Source: Sphingomonas sp. KRR8 (lineage in GTDB: Bacteria > Pseudomonadota > Alphaproteobacteria > Sphingomonadales > Sphingomonadaceae). Taken from it: a stretch of 64,000 bases of DNA. Where the stretch lies: NCBI RefSeq assembly GCF_023559245.1, contig NZ_CP097462.1:372001-436000 (forward strand). The letters are read 5' to 3'. The notes under the pieces are model-generated. The model was given only the letters and a program-made list of their open reading frames with translations, did no database searches and was not told the DNA's origin. Position numbers and translations under genes: made by a program. Positions 53,543-61,886 of this stretch are shown here, piece by piece; the first letter of the stretch is position 1; each line of letters starts with the position of its first letter.

Positions 53543-54649
53543 TCAGGCCGCCAGCGGTTCGAACGGCAGGTCGAGCGCTTCGGCCACTGCCTGGTGGCGG
53601 ATCTTGCCCTTGGACACGTTGAGCCCATTGGCCAGATGCGGGTCCTGCCGCATGGCTTCGTCCGCGCCCAGCCCGGCGAGCTTCAGCGCGAAGGGCAGGG
53701 TGGCGTTGTTGAGCGCGAAGGCGCTGGTCCGCGACACCGCGCCCGGCATGTTGGCGACGCAATAATGGATCACGCCGTCGACTTCGAACACCGGATCGTC
53801 GTGGGTGGTTGCGTGGCTGGTCTCGAAGCAGCCGCCCTGGTCAATGGCGATGTCGACCAGCACGCTTCCACGCTTCATGGTCTTGAGCATCTCGCGAGTG
53901 ACGAGCTTGGGCGCCGCGGCACCCGGCACCAGCACCGCGCCAATCACCAGTTCGGCCTCTTCGACGGCCTTGGCGATCGTCGCCTTCGTCGCATAAGCGG
54001 TCTTGATCTGGCTCGAGAAGAACATGTCGAGTTCGGCCAGACGCTCCATGTTGATGTCGTAGATGGTCACGTCCGCGCGCATGCCGACCGCCATCTGCGC
54101 CGCATTGACGCCGCTGACGCCGCCACCAAGGATCGCGACCTTGGCCGGGGCAACGCCCGGAACGCCGCCAAGCAGCACGCCGCGGCCGCCCTGTTCCTTC
54201 TCCAGGTAATGAGCGCCGACCTGGACGCTCATGCGACCGGCGACTTCGCTCATCGGCTTGAGTAGCGGCAGCGCTCCGGTGCGGCTGGTGACGGTTTCGT
54301 AGGCAATGCAGGTCGCGCCCGACTTCATCAGTCCCTCGGCCTGCGCCTTGTCGGCGGCGAGGTGGAGGTAGGTGAACAGCAGGTGGTGCGGCTTCAGCAG
54401 CGCGATCTCCGACGGCTGCGGTTCCTTCACCTTGACGATCATCTCGGCCGCCTCGAACACCTCGGCGGGCGAACCCAGGATCTTGGCACCGGCTTTCTCG
54501 TAGGCACTGTCGGGGCAATCGATGCCGCTGCCGGCCTTGGTTTCCACGAACAGTTCGTGGCCGTGCGCCACCAGCTCCTTGACCGAAGCCGGGGTCAGGC
54601 CGACCCGATATTCGTGGTTCTTGATCTCCTTGGGCACACCGATGCGCAT
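53543..54649 (-). CDS. ald: Alanine dehydrogenase
   Basis: The 368-residue NAD-dependent enzyme interconverts alanine and pyruvate plus ammonia. The N-terminus [20 protein letters not shown] carries the pyruvate-binding Arg, YLHLAADK the catalytic His, and the Rossmann fold is [19 protein letters not shown]. The C-terminus shows [17 protein letters not shown] and [16 protein letters not shown]. Length and start are standard. It is divergent from kup. Confidence 0.97.
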   Translation of the reverse strand: MRIGVPKEIKNHEYRVGLTPASVKELVAHGHELFVETKAGSGIDCPDSAYEKAGAKILGSPAEVFEAAEMIVKVKEPQPSEIALLKPHHLLFTYLHLAADKAQAEGLMKSGATCIAYETVTSRTGALPLLKPMSEVAGRMSVQVGAHYLEKEQGGRGVLLGGVPGVAPAKVAILGGGVSGVNAAQMAVGMRADVTIYDINMERLAELDMFFSSQIKTAYATKATIAKAVEEAELVIGAVLVPGAAAPKLVTREMLKTMKRGSVLVDIAIDQGGCFETSHATTHDDPVFEVDGVIHYCVANMPGAVSRTSAFALNNATLPFALKLAGLGADEAMRQDPHLANGLNVSKGKIRHQAVAEALDLPFEPLAA

Positions 54650-54787
54650 GGAACTGTCGCTTTCTTGAAGCTGTTGAAAGAATGTGATCGCGCGCGCCTA
54701 TAGACTGCCTCTGCCGCCATTTGCCAGCACCCCCGCGCACCGATTGCGAGTGCCGATGGCGCCTGCTAGGCCCCGCCGCCTAAATCC

Positions 54788-56743
54788 ATGAATATCACCG
54801 CCCAAGGAGCCGCTGTCACAGCCCCGCACGAGGCGGCGCCAGAGGGCGAGCACGCGAACGGTCACGCGCCGCAAGGCTCGCTGGCCAAGCTGGCGCTTGG
54901 TGCCGTCGGAATCGTCTTCGGTGATATCGGCACCTCGCCGATCTACGCCTTCCGCGAGACCTTCGCGGGTCACCACAAGCTCGTTCCCGACGCGTTGCAC
55001 ATTTACGGCGTCCTCAGCCTGATCTTCTGGTCGATGATGATCATCGTGACGCTGAAGTACACGACGATCATCATGCGGGCCGACAACAAGGGGGAGGGCG
55101 GCAGCCTCGCCTTGCTGGCGCTGATCAACCGCACGGCGGGGGCGAAGCGGCGGTGGACGGCGGGGATCGTCATGCTCGGCGTGTTCGCGACCGCGCTCTT
55201 CTACGGCGACAGCATGATCACCCCGGCGATCTCGGTGCTGTCGGCGGTAGAGGGCCTGACGACGGTCAGCCCGGTGTTCGAGCCGCTCGTCATTCCCCTG
55301 GCGGTTGCCATTCTCATCGGCCTGTTCTGGATCCAGAGCCGCGGCACGGGGGCTGTCGGAACGCTCTTCGGTCCCGTCATGCTGGTCTACTTCGGCACGT
55401 TGGCCGTGCTGGGCGTGGTCCATGTGCTCGACTATCCGGCGGTGATCGTGCGGATGATCAACCCGCTCAACGCCGTTGCCTTCTTCGCCGCCGAGCCAAC
55501 GCGCGCATTCCTTGCCATGGGCTCGGTCGTGCTGGCGGTCACCGGCGCCGAGGCGCTCTACGCCGACATGGGCCATTTCGGCCGCAAGCCGATCCGCGCC
55601 GCCTGGATGCTGGTGCTGGTCTGCCTATTGCTCAATTACTTGGGGCAGGGGGCGATGCTGTTGAGCCAGCCGGCGGCGCAGGCGCTCGAGACGGTCAAAA
55701 ACCCGTTCTTCTTTCTTGCGCCCGAAGGCTTCCGCCTTCCGCTGGTGCTGCTCGCGACCTGCGCCACCATCATTGCCAGCCAGGCGGTGATCAGCGGCGC
55801 CTTCTCGGTCACGCAGCAGGCGATCCAGCTTGGCTTCATGCCTCGCCTGCGGATCACCCACACCAGCGAGACCGCGGCGGGTCAAATCTACATTCCCGTC
55901 ATCAACTGGGCGCTGATGGTGATGGTGGTGCTGCTGGTCGTCACCTTCCGCAGCTCGTCCAACCTCGCCGCCGCTTACGGAATCGCGGTCACTGGTGCGA
56001 TGGCGATCGACACCATCCTGCTGGCAGTGGTGTTCGGTGCGCTGTGGAAGTGGCCGGCCTGGAAGGCCTGGCCCCTGGTCGCGCTCTTCCTTCTGGTCGA
56101 CACGACTTACTTCGGAGCCAATCTCCTGAAGGTCCCGGCCGGCGGCTGGTTCCCGCTGCTGGTCGGCGCCATCGCCTTTACCCTGCTCACCACCTGGGCC
56201 AAGGGCCGCAAGCTGATGATCGACCGCATGGCAGAGGCAAGCCTGCCCATGGAGGTGTTCATCAAGTCCGCCGCGGTCAGCGCGACCCGCGTGCCCGGTA
56301 CGGCGGTCTTCATGACCAGCTCCGCCAAGGGCGTTCCGCACGCGCTGCTGCACAACCTCAAGCACAACAAGGTGCTGCACGAGCGGGTCATGCTGCTGAC
56401 GGTGCGGATCGAGGACGTGCCGTTCGTCACTTCCGACAAGCGCTTGAGCCACGAGGATTACGGCGCCGGCTTTTTCCGCATCATGCTGCGTTACGGCTTC
56501 ATGGAAGACATCGACGTGCCCGCCGACCTGCAGAAGCTTCAGGGCTGCGGTCCCAAGGCCAAGATGATGGACACCAGCTTCTTCCTTGCCCGCCAGACCC
56601 TGATCGCCTCATCCCGGCCGGGCATGGCAATCTGGCGCGAGAAGCTGTTCAGCTGGATGCTCCGCAACGCCGAAAGCGCGATGGAGTTCTTCAAGCTCCC
56701 CACCAATCGGGTGGTGGAGCTGGGCAGTCAGGTGGAGATCTGA
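54788..56743 (+). CDS. kup: KUP-family potassium transporter
   Basis: The 651-residue transporter has 12 helices in the first 450 residues and a cytoplasmic C-terminal domain. Signature motifs are [47 protein letters not shown] and [13 protein letters not shown]. It imports K+ with protons. An N-terminal stretch of about 30 polar, Ala/His-rich residues precedes TM1. Long frames on other strands are shadows. Confidence 0.97.
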   Translation: MNITAQGAAVTAPHEAAPEGEHANGHAPQGSLAKLALGAVGIVFGDIGTSPIYAFRETFAGHHKLVPDALHIYGVLSLIFWSMMIIVTLKYTTIIMRADNKGEGGSLALLALINRTAGAKRRWTAGIVMLGVFATALFYGDSMITPAISVLSAVEGLTTVSPVFEPLVIPLAVAILIGLFWIQSRGTGAVGTLFGPVMLVYFGTLAVLGVVHVLDYPAVIVRMINPLNAVAFFAAEPTRAFLAMGSVVLAVTGAEALYADMGHFGRKPIRAAWMLVLVCLLLNYLGQGAMLLSQPAAQALETVKNPFFFLAPEGFRLPLVLLATCATIIASQAVISGAFSVTQQAIQLGFMPRLRITHTSETAAGQIYIPVINWALMVMVVLLVVTFRSSSNLAAAYGIAVTGAMAIDTILLAVVFGALWKWPAWKAWPLVALFLLVDTTYFGANLLKVPAGGWFPLLVGAIAFTLLTTWAKGRKLMIDRMAEASLPMEVFIKSAAVSATRVPGTAVFMTSSAKGVPHALLHNLKHNKVLHERVMLLTVRIEDVPFVTSDKRLSHEDYGAGFFRIMLRYGFMEDIDVPADLQKLQGCGPKAKMMDTSFFLARQTLIASSRPGMAIWREKLFSWMLRNAESAMEFFKLPTNRVVELGSQVEI

Positions 56744-56779
56744 CGCAACCGGGCAGCCGCGCGAAGCATTGCGCCTGTC

Positions 56780-57346
56780 ATGGATCAACTTGCCTCCTGG
56801 GTCGCGACCGGCACCACCATTCTCGCCGCCTGCCTCACCGCCTCCAATCTCGGCAGCCGGATCACCGGCTACGGCTTCATCATCTTCACGATTGGCTCGA
56901 TCGCCTGGTTCACGACCGGCCTGCTCACGGGCCAGCCGGCCCTGATGTGGACCAACGTCGTCATGACCCTGCTCAATCTGTTCGGAGTCTACCGCTGGCT
57001 CGGCCGCCAGGCGAAGGTCGAGGACGGCGCTGCGGCGGCTGCAGAGAAGAGCGCCGACATGCCGGGCGAGACGCTCTTTCCGGCCTCATCGCTGGCATCG
57101 GCCAAGTTGAAAAGCAGCGGCGGTGAGCAACTCGGCAGCTGCGTCGATGCCATGATCGGCTGCGGTTCGGGCCGGCTCAATTATCTGGTGGTCGCACAAG
57201 GCGGGGTCGCCGGGCTGGGTGAGACCTTTCGACGGGTTGAGTGGAAGGACGCGCACATTCAGGATGGAGACGTGTCCGTCCCCTTCGACCAGCCCGCCTT
57301 CGACCGCCTGCCCGAGCTCACCAAGAATGACTGGCCGGGGAGGTGA
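56780..57346 (+). CDS. Membrane protein with C-terminal PRC-barrel-like domain
   Basis: The 188-residue protein has two or three helices in residues 1-75 (LASWVATGTTILAACLTASN, FIIFTIGSIAWFTTGLL and WTNVVMTLLNLFGVYRW). A PRC-barrel-like beta domain follows from about residue 105 (LASAKLKSSGGEQLGSCVDA, LNYLVVAQGGVAGLGETFRR, FDQPAFDRLP). PRC barrels bind RNA or reaction-centre proteins; the membrane fusion suggests an envelope role. The next gene starts inside its last codons. Confidence 0.75.
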   Translation: MDQLASWVATGTTILAACLTASNLGSRITGYGFIIFTIGSIAWFTTGLLTGQPALMWTNVVMTLLNLFGVYRWLGRQAKVEDGAAAAAEKSADMPGETLFPASSLASAKLKSSGGEQLGSCVDAMIGCGSGRLNYLVVAQGGVAGLGETFRRVEWKDAHIQDGDVSVPFDQPAFDRLPELTKNDWPGR

Positions 57347-57846
57347 GCGGCGCGTTGATCGTCACTGCTGAACTCGGCGCCGCCGATTTCGCGTGGCTGG
57401 ACGGCGAGCGGAAGCGCTTCTTTCCACCGGAGCGCAACCAGCTGGCCGCCCACCTCACCATGTTTCACGCGCTCCCGCCCTCATGCGAAGAGGAGGCGCG
57501 GCGTGAGCTCAAGAAGCATGCCGTCGGGAAGGCGCCGCGCGCTACCGTGGCTGGGCTGATGAACCTTGGCCGCGGCGTTGCCTATCGCATCGTCTCGGAC
57601 GAGCTCGAAGCCATCCGCCGCGACATCGCACAGCATTTCCACGGGCTGCTGACCGCGCAGGACGGGCAGGGGTGGCGGCCCCACGTGACGATCATGAACA
57701 AGGCTGAGCCCAAGGACGCCAAGCGCTTGCTGGAAGCGCTTGCCGCGAACTTTGAGCAGCGCCCGCTGCGCATCGCCGGGTTGGGCCTTCACCGCTACCT
57801 CGGCGGACCGTGGGAAAGACTGCTGGTGACCAACTTCAAGGGCTGA
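57343..57846 (+). CDS. 2'-5' RNA ligase / 2H phosphoesterase family protein
   Basis: The 167-residue protein has the two HxTx motifs of 2H phosphoesterases: HLTMFHAL near residue 37 and HVTIMNKA near residue 110. These enzymes act on 2',3'-cyclic or 2'-5' linkages in RNA, but the physiological substrate is unknown. The GTG start overlaps the stop of the PRC-barrel gene, so they are coupled. Confidence 0.88.
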   Translation: MSGALIVTAELGAADFAWLDGERKRFFPPERNQLAAHLTMFHALPPSCEEEARRELKKHAVGKAPRATVAGLMNLGRGVAYRIVSDELEAIRRDIAQHFHGLLTAQDGQGWRPHVTIMNKAEPKDAKRLLEALAANFEQRPLRIAGLGLHRYLGGPWERLLVTNFKG

Positions 57847-57848
57847 CC

Positions 57849-58268
57849 CTAGCTCAGGTCACCAACCCCCTCGCAGGTCAGCTCAAACGCGGCCATCCCG
57901 CTTTCCAGCACGCTCGCCAGCATCGGCATTTCCATCAGCGATTCGATCGCCGACTTGGCTCGCACCTCGGTCAGTGCCTCATCATAGGCCTCGTCCCAGT
58001 CACCCGTATCGTAGGTGCCCTGGCCGACCCAGCAGAAGGCGAGCACCTCGGCCAGCTGGTCCTCGCCCAGGTCGTCGAACGCTGCCTGCAGTTCTTCCTC
58101 AATGCCATCGTTCATGTCGTCGTCGAGCACCGAGAGGGCGCCTTCTTCCTCATCGTCGACGTTGTCCGCGCCTTCACCCTCGTCATAATCGCTCGGAGTT
58201 TGCGCCTCATATTCGCGCGCCCGCAGAATGATGCGGCACAAGGTGTCCAAAGGCGTCAGCGGGTCCAT
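57849..58268 (-). CDS. DUF3775-like acidic protein
   Basis: The 139-residue soluble protein is strongly acidic, with an Asp/Glu-rich stretch (about residues 28-60). The segment EDQLAEVLAFCWVGQGTYD and the start LDTLCRIILRAREYEAQTP fit the DUF3775 family, of unknown function. It is convergent with the 2H phosphoesterase gene. Confidence 0.75.
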   Translation of the reverse strand: MDPLTPLDTLCRIILRAREYEAQTPSDYDEGEGADNVDDEEEGALSVLDDDMNDGIEEELQAAFDDLGEDQLAEVLAFCWVGQGTYDTGDWDEAYDEALTEVRAKSAIESLMEMPMLASVLESGMAAFELTCEGVGDLS

Positions 58269-58377
58269 TCAATGTTCCTCCTATTGCGGCCTGAACAATA
58301 ATCAGGACGGCCCGGTTCCGCCGCCGTCACGAACCGACTAAACCCGGCGGTAACCATTCGCATGCGAGAGGAGGCAA

Positions 58378-59025
58378 ATGACAGCAAAGACGGCGGAAGC
58401 GACCCCCATCGCCGGGCGCGGGCGCGGGCATCAGTTTCGGGTAGGGCTCGATATCGCCGAGCGGGTTTGCCTGATCCTGGCCGCCGCACCCTTCCTGATG
58501 CGCTTTTCCCACGCGCTGGAGCAGGATCCCTGGATCCTTGGGCTGATCCTGGGCGAGATGCTCACCGTCGGCCTGCTTTTGATCCGCCGCCCCGGACCGA
58601 TGGCCGGCCACCCCTGGACGATCTTCGTGGCGCTCGTCGGCACCTTCATCCCGCTGTTCGTCCGGGCACCCGACATGCCTCCCTACATTGAAGCGGGCAA
58701 GGTGCTGATGTGGGTCGGCTTCGCGATGAGCCTTGGCGCCAAGCTCAGCCTCAATCGCAGCTTCGGCATGATTGCCGCCAACCGCGGGGTTCGCCGGGGC
58801 GGGGTGTACGCCTTCATCCGGCACCCGATGTACATGGGCTATGCCATCACCCACGTCGGTTTCATGCTGGTCTATCCCAACCTGATCAACGCCTTTATGT
58901 ACCTGCTCACCTGGACCTTCCAGCTGCTCCGCATCCGCGAGGAAGAGAAGTGGCTGATGCAGGATCCGGCCTATGCCGAATACGCCGCCAAGGTCCGCTA
59001 TCGCCTGATCCCGGGCGTCTATTGA
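58378..59025 (+). CDS. Isoprenylcysteine carboxyl methyltransferase-like membrane protein
   Basis: The 215-residue protein has five or so helices and the C-terminal ICMT/PEMT motif GVYAFIRHPMYMGYAITHVG, EEEKWLMQDPAYAEYAAKVRYR-type end (quoted REEEKWLMQDPAYAEYAAKV). Bacterial members methylate unknown small molecules or lipids. A strong AGGAGG ribosome site precedes the ATG at 58378. It is followed by tRNA-Met. Confidence 0.85.
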   Translation: MTAKTAEATPIAGRGRGHQFRVGLDIAERVCLILAAAPFLMRFSHALEQDPWILGLILGEMLTVGLLLIRRPGPMAGHPWTIFVALVGTFIPLFVRAPDMPPYIEAGKVLMWVGFAMSLGAKLSLNRSFGMIAANRGVRRGGVYAFIRHPMYMGYAITHVGFMLVYPNLINAFMYLLTWTFQLLRIREEEKWLMQDPAYAEYAAKVRYRLIPGVY

Positions 59026-59112
59026 TTGCAGGGAAAGGCGCGTTGACCGGCTGGGGGTGCCCGCTTATATGCCCGCCCGCAGCGCCGTTCGGCGGCAGCC
59101 TCAGCGCACTGG

Positions 59113-59189
59113 GGCGGAGTAGCTCAGCTGGTTAGAGCAGCGGAATCATAATCCGCGTGTCGGGGGTTCAAGTCCCTCCTCCGCTACCA
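59113..59189 (+). tRNA. tRNA-Met (anticodon CAT, elongator)
   Basis: Acceptor GGCGGAG/CTCCGCT (with a G-T pair at 1-72), D-arm, anticodon loop ATCATAA (CAT), T-loop TTCAAGT and an encoded CCA are present. The anticodon-stem GCGGA/TCCGC fits elongator Met rather than initiator Met, which lacks this and has an unpaired 1-72. Lysidine-type Ile-CAT is a lesser alternative. Confidence 0.93.
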
Positions 59190-59201
59190 ATCCTGGTGCC
59201 T

Positions 59202-59217
59202 GGCTCTTCGAAGAGCC
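59202..59217. repeat. Perfect 16-bp palindrome after tRNA-Met
   Basis: GGCTCTTCGAAGAGCC begins 13 bases past the tRNA and can form a 6-bp stem with a TCGA loop. No T-run follows, so it may be a processing or termination hairpin, or part of an old integration site. Confidence 0.6.
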
Positions 59218-59262
59218 TGGATCATGTGGCTTTCAGGAAAAAAACGCGTCGTGGGCTCTTAA

Positions 59263-59565
59263 GAACGAGCACAGCGCCTAATCCGCCGAACCGTTCGCAA
59301 CGGCGACTCCTTCGTGATCGGAAGACTGACGCAGGATGAGAACATCTCGAACAGGCGCAAGATTCCGCTGCTCGGCGACATCCCGCTGCTCGGCCATGCG
59401 TTCCGCACCGATCGCACGAGCAGCACCAAGACGGAGCTGTATCTCCTCGTGACCCCGCACGTCGTGCACCATGTCGGTGCGCCCACGACGCCTTCCGGGA
59501 ACGCGCCCGTCTACGCTCCGACGACCACGACCAGCGTTCCGGCGGGATCTCCGAGCGAGCGTTAG
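59263..59565 (+). pseudogene. Secretin (GspD/type II-III secretion) C-terminal remnant
   Basis: The frame open from 59263 reads IRRTVRNGDSFVIGRLTQ, then NRRKIPLLGDIPLLGHAFRT, then STKTELYLLVTPHVV. This is the last beta-strand set of the secretin pore domain with its characteristic GDIP-LG and TELYLLVTP motifs. Everything upstream (N0-N3 domains and most of the pore) is absent; a TAA at 59260 precedes it. A Thr/Pro-rich tail follows. The only in-frame start is a GTG at 59314, which would cut the domain. It is best read as a decayed fragment next to a tRNA gene. Confidence 0.75.
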
Positions 59566-59644
59566 TTCGCCCTGATTGAATGGGTCCGGCGAACGACGCG
59601 CGCCGGGGAAGATCTTCAGCTCACGGCGTCATCGCAAGACCGCG

Positions 59645-59962
59645 TCAAGGCCGCTCGCGAAGGCGCTCGAATTCGCGGGCGAGGGTGCCTTCCTTCTCGA
59701 CCGTGATCCGCTCCAGCACCTTGATCCTCTCCTTGAGGTCGGCGATCTGCGGATCGGGCTGCGGCTGCAGCGCAGAGACCGGGGACGCAAGCGGCGGCAG
59801 CGGTGGGGCAGGCGCGTGATTCGGTTGTTGGAGCTGTACCCGCTGCAACTTTCTGATCTTCCGCTTCAGCAGCCAGGTACGAATAACCAGCAGGAAGGTG
59901 CAGGCGCCGAAGAACATGGCGCAGATCATCGCGGCGATGAATTCTTCTTGCGGAACCATCAT
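59645..59962 (-). CDS. Psp-locus small membrane protein 5 (PspB/C-like tail module)
   Basis: The 105-residue protein has one N-terminal helix (about residues 9-31), a basic stretch KRKIRKLQR, a Pro-rich linker (about 48-70) and the shared C-terminal module DLKERIKVLERITVEKEGTL then AREFERLRERP. The module is nearly identical to that of the next upstream protein. It is the last gene of the pspA operon, 18 bases after its neighbour. Function unknown; membrane-stress link inferred from context. Confidence 0.82.
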   Translation of the reverse strand: MMVPQEEFIAAMICAMFFGACTFLLVIRTWLLKRKIRKLQRVQLQQPNHAPAPPLPPLASPVSALQPQPDPQIADLKERIKVLERITVEKEGTLAREFERLRERP

Positions 59963-59980
59963 TGGTATTTCCCCTGTTGA

Positions 59981-60253
59981 TTAGCGGTCGCGCAGTTCGT
60001 CGATCTGGCGAGCCAGGCTGTTTTCCTTGTCGACCGTAATCCGCTCGAGCACCTGGATGCGCTCCTTCAGCTGACGGACTTCTTCAGTCAGGCGGGCGGC
60101 CTCCGCATTGGGCCGCTCCGACTGATCATCGACGAAGCCGTTACGCCGATCGCGCCAGCGAGAGTGCATCGTCTGCAAGCCCATTCGAGCGCGGATGATG
60201 CTGAAGATGCCGGTGATGACGATGATGGCGAGTATGAATTCGGGAGCGTTCAT
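59981..60253 (-). CDS. Psp-locus small membrane protein 4 (PspB/C-like tail module)
   Basis: The 90-residue protein has one N-terminal helix (about 5-21), a basic segment (RARMGLQTMHSRWRDRRN) and the coiled-coil module QLKERIQVLERITVDKENSL then ARQIDELRDR. Its start overlaps the stop of the preceding gene by four bases (ATGA). It and protein 5 share ERIxVLERITVxKE, suggesting a recent duplication of the module. Confidence 0.83.
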   Translation of the reverse strand: MNAPEFILAIIVITGIFSIIRARMGLQTMHSRWRDRRNGFVDDQSERPNAEAARLTEEVRQLKERIQVLERITVDKENSLARQIDELRDR

Positions 60254-60534
60254 CGGACTCTTTCGGTGAGGGGACTGGAGGCGGGCACGTCACGCAGCGC
60301 CTCGATCTGCGCGGCGGTCTGGACCCCGCCGTCGGTCATGATCCGCTCGAGCACGCGTACGCGCTGCTCCAGCTCGTTCACCCGGCTCGCATATTGCGCC
60401 GCTTTCTCGGCTGCGAGGCTCGACTGACCATCAAGCTGCCGCTCCTTGACCCGCAGCCACATCTTGAACGGCGCGATGCCGATGGCGGCGAGAGGGATCA
60501 GCACCCAGATCCAGCTGGCAATATGATCATGCAT
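60250..60534 (-). CDS. Psp-locus small membrane protein 3 (PspB/C-like tail module)
   Basis: The 94-residue protein has one helix (about 7-25: WIWVLIPLAAIGIAPFKMW), a charged KERQ segment, an Ala-rich helix AAEKAAQYASRVNEL and the module LEQRVRVLERIMTDGGVQTA then AQIEALR. It aligns along its length with protein 2, the two being tandem duplicates. It overlaps protein 2 by eight bases and protein 4 by four. Confidence 0.83.
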   Translation of the reverse strand: MHDHIASWIWVLIPLAAIGIAPFKMWLRVKERQLDGQSSLAAEKAAQYASRVNELEQRVRVLERIMTDGGVQTAAQIEALRDVPASSPLTERVR

Positions 60535-60793
60535 TGAGCTTGCTTCCTTGTGTCAGGCTCGGCTTGCGCAGCGCTTCGATCTGCGCGGCAGTCTCGTAGC
60601 CGCCATCGGTGACAATCTGCTCGACGACCTTCAATCGCTCCTCAAGCGCAGTCATTCGGGCGGCATCCTGAGCTGCCTTTTGCGCGGCCAAGTCGCTGGT
60701 AATGCTGATCTTTTTTTCCTTGATGTGCATCCAGTACATGAGCGGCCCGAGCAGGATCGCCAGAATGGGCACTAACAGGCCGAGGTTCTGCAT
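60527..60793 (-). CDS. Psp-locus small membrane protein 2 (PspB/C-like tail module)
   Basis: The 88-residue protein has one helix (about 4-22: LGLLVPILAILLGPLMYW), HIKEKK, an Ala-rich helix AAQKAAQDAARMTAL and the module LEERLKVVEQIVTDGGYETA then AQIEALR. Shared TDGG and TAAQIEALR with protein 3 mark a tandem duplication. It lies five bases after protein 1. Confidence 0.83.
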   Translation of the reverse strand: MQNLGLLVPILAILLGPLMYWMHIKEKKISITSDLAAQKAAQDAARMTALEERLKVVEQIVTDGGYETAAQIEALRKPSLTQGSKLNA

Positions 60794-60798
60794 GGCGC

Positions 60799-61134
60799 TC
60801 AGTTCCGCGTGAGGTGAAGGCTGTCGATTTCCTTGGCGAGACGGCTGCTGTCGTCTGTGACGATCCGCTCCACCGTCACCAGCCGATCCTTGATCGCCCC
60901 GACTTCAGCGCGCAGCTGTGCGTTTTCCGAGGTCAGCAGGCGAATACGCTCGGCCGACTCCTCATCCTTCTTCGGATGCAGCGGAAGGCCCCAACTGCTG
61001 GTTAGCGGATAGCCGTTCTTCACCTTCAGCCAGGTGTGAAGAAGCGATCCCCCGACGCTGACCGCGACGATGACAACGACCATCGGCAGGACCTTCGTAA
61101 GAAAGCCGAACACCGCGATGACTTCCGGATCCAT
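60799..61134 (-). CDS. Psp-locus small membrane protein 1 (PspB/C-like tail module)
   Basis: The 111-residue protein has one helix (about 12-34), HTWLKVKNGYP resembling the PspB post-helix region, a Glu-rich coiled coil (ESAERIRLLTSENAQLRAEV) and the module IKDRLVTVERIVTDDSSRLA then KEIDSLH. It follows pspC by 27 bases and bridges the canonical PspB form and the shorter paralogues downstream. Confidence 0.83.
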   Translation of the reverse strand: MDPEVIAVFGFLTKVLPMVVVIVAVSVGGSLLHTWLKVKNGYPLTSSWGLPLHPKKDEESAERIRLLTSENAQLRAEVGAIKDRLVTVERIVTDDSSRLAKEIDSLHLTRN

Positions 61135-61161
61135 TGGACGAACTCCCCTGTTTGTCCGTGG

Positions 61162-61554
61162 TTAGCGCAGCTGCTCAATCTCGTTGGCCAGGCTGCGATT
61201 GTTGCTGAGCACGTAGCTCTCCACGTCCGCCAGGCGCCGGTCGATGGCGCGGAAGCTTGCGTGAATGTCGCGCGTCGTGCGGGCCGGCGACTGACGGACG
61301 CCCTGCCAGAAACGGCGTTCATCGGCGCTGTCGTAAGCCAGCTCCCGCGGCTTGTCGGACGCCAGCCAGCCGACGATGAAGTAGACCGGCAGCAGCCCGG
61401 CGCCCGGCCCCATGAAGATGGCCAGCACCAGCATGATGCGGATCAGCGTGACGTCGAACCCCGTATAGTCCGCAATCCCCGCGCAGACGCCAAGAACCTT
61501 GCCGTTGCGTTTGTCGCGGTAGAACTTCGTGCGGCTTGGTGGCTGCGTGGCCAT
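61162..61554 (-). CDS. pspC: Phage shock protein C
   Basis: The 130-residue protein has the PspC domain in residues 8-70 (KFYRDKRNGKVLGVCAGIAD, then a helix IRIMLVLAIFMGPGAGLLPV and YFIVGWLAS). Its C-terminal tail IDRRLADVESYVLSNNRSLA then NEIEQLR carries the same module as the downstream small proteins. PspC senses membrane stress with PspB and releases PspA from PspF. Its ATG overlaps the pspB stop by one base. Confidence 0.93.
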   Translation of the reverse strand: MATQPPSRTKFYRDKRNGKVLGVCAGIADYTGFDVTLIRIMLVLAIFMGPGAGLLPVYFIVGWLASDKPRELAYDSADERRFWQGVRQSPARTTRDIHASFRAIDRRLADVESYVLSNNRSLANEIEQLR

Positions 61555-61883
61555 CAGCGTACCTCCTTGGCGCGGCTGCGAGCCGAGAGGCGCGCGAGCT
61601 CCGCGTCGAGATCAAGCTCATCCGAGGTCGAGGTCAGGCGCGGCGCATCGGGCGCGCACTGCTGCTTCCAATCGGGATTGTCGGCGGCCATGATCCGCTC
61701 GATCGAGCACAGCCGATCATCCAGTCGACGCGCCGTTTCGTGGAGCTGGTCGAGCAACTGCTCGTCCGAGCCTGTCAGCGTTGCGGCGGTCTTCCACCTG
61801 GTGACATAGTGAAAGATGAGCCACGGCAGGCCCAGGAACAGGATCGCCACCACGATTGGTGCGATGATGATGCTTTCGTCCAC
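61554..61883 (-). CDS. pspB: Phage shock protein B
   Basis: The 109-residue protein has one helix (about 6-27: APIVVAILFLGLPWLIFHYV), TRWK and the PspB coiled coil LLDQLHETARRLDDRLCSIE with RIMAADNPDWK. The C-terminal extension after about residue 82 is longer than in enterobacterial PspB (about 74 residues). It lies three bases after pspA. Confidence 0.9.
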   Translation of the reverse strand: MDESIIIAPIVVAILFLGLPWLIFHYVTRWKTAATLTGSDEQLLDQLHETARRLDDRLCSIERIMAADNPDWKQQCAPDAPRLTSTSDELDLDAELARLSARSRAKEVR

Positions 61884-61886
61884 GGC

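Noticed and set aside
55153..57126. 657-codon plus-strand frame across kup
   Set aside because: Out-of-frame shadow of kup and the following gene, Arg/Gly/His-rich.
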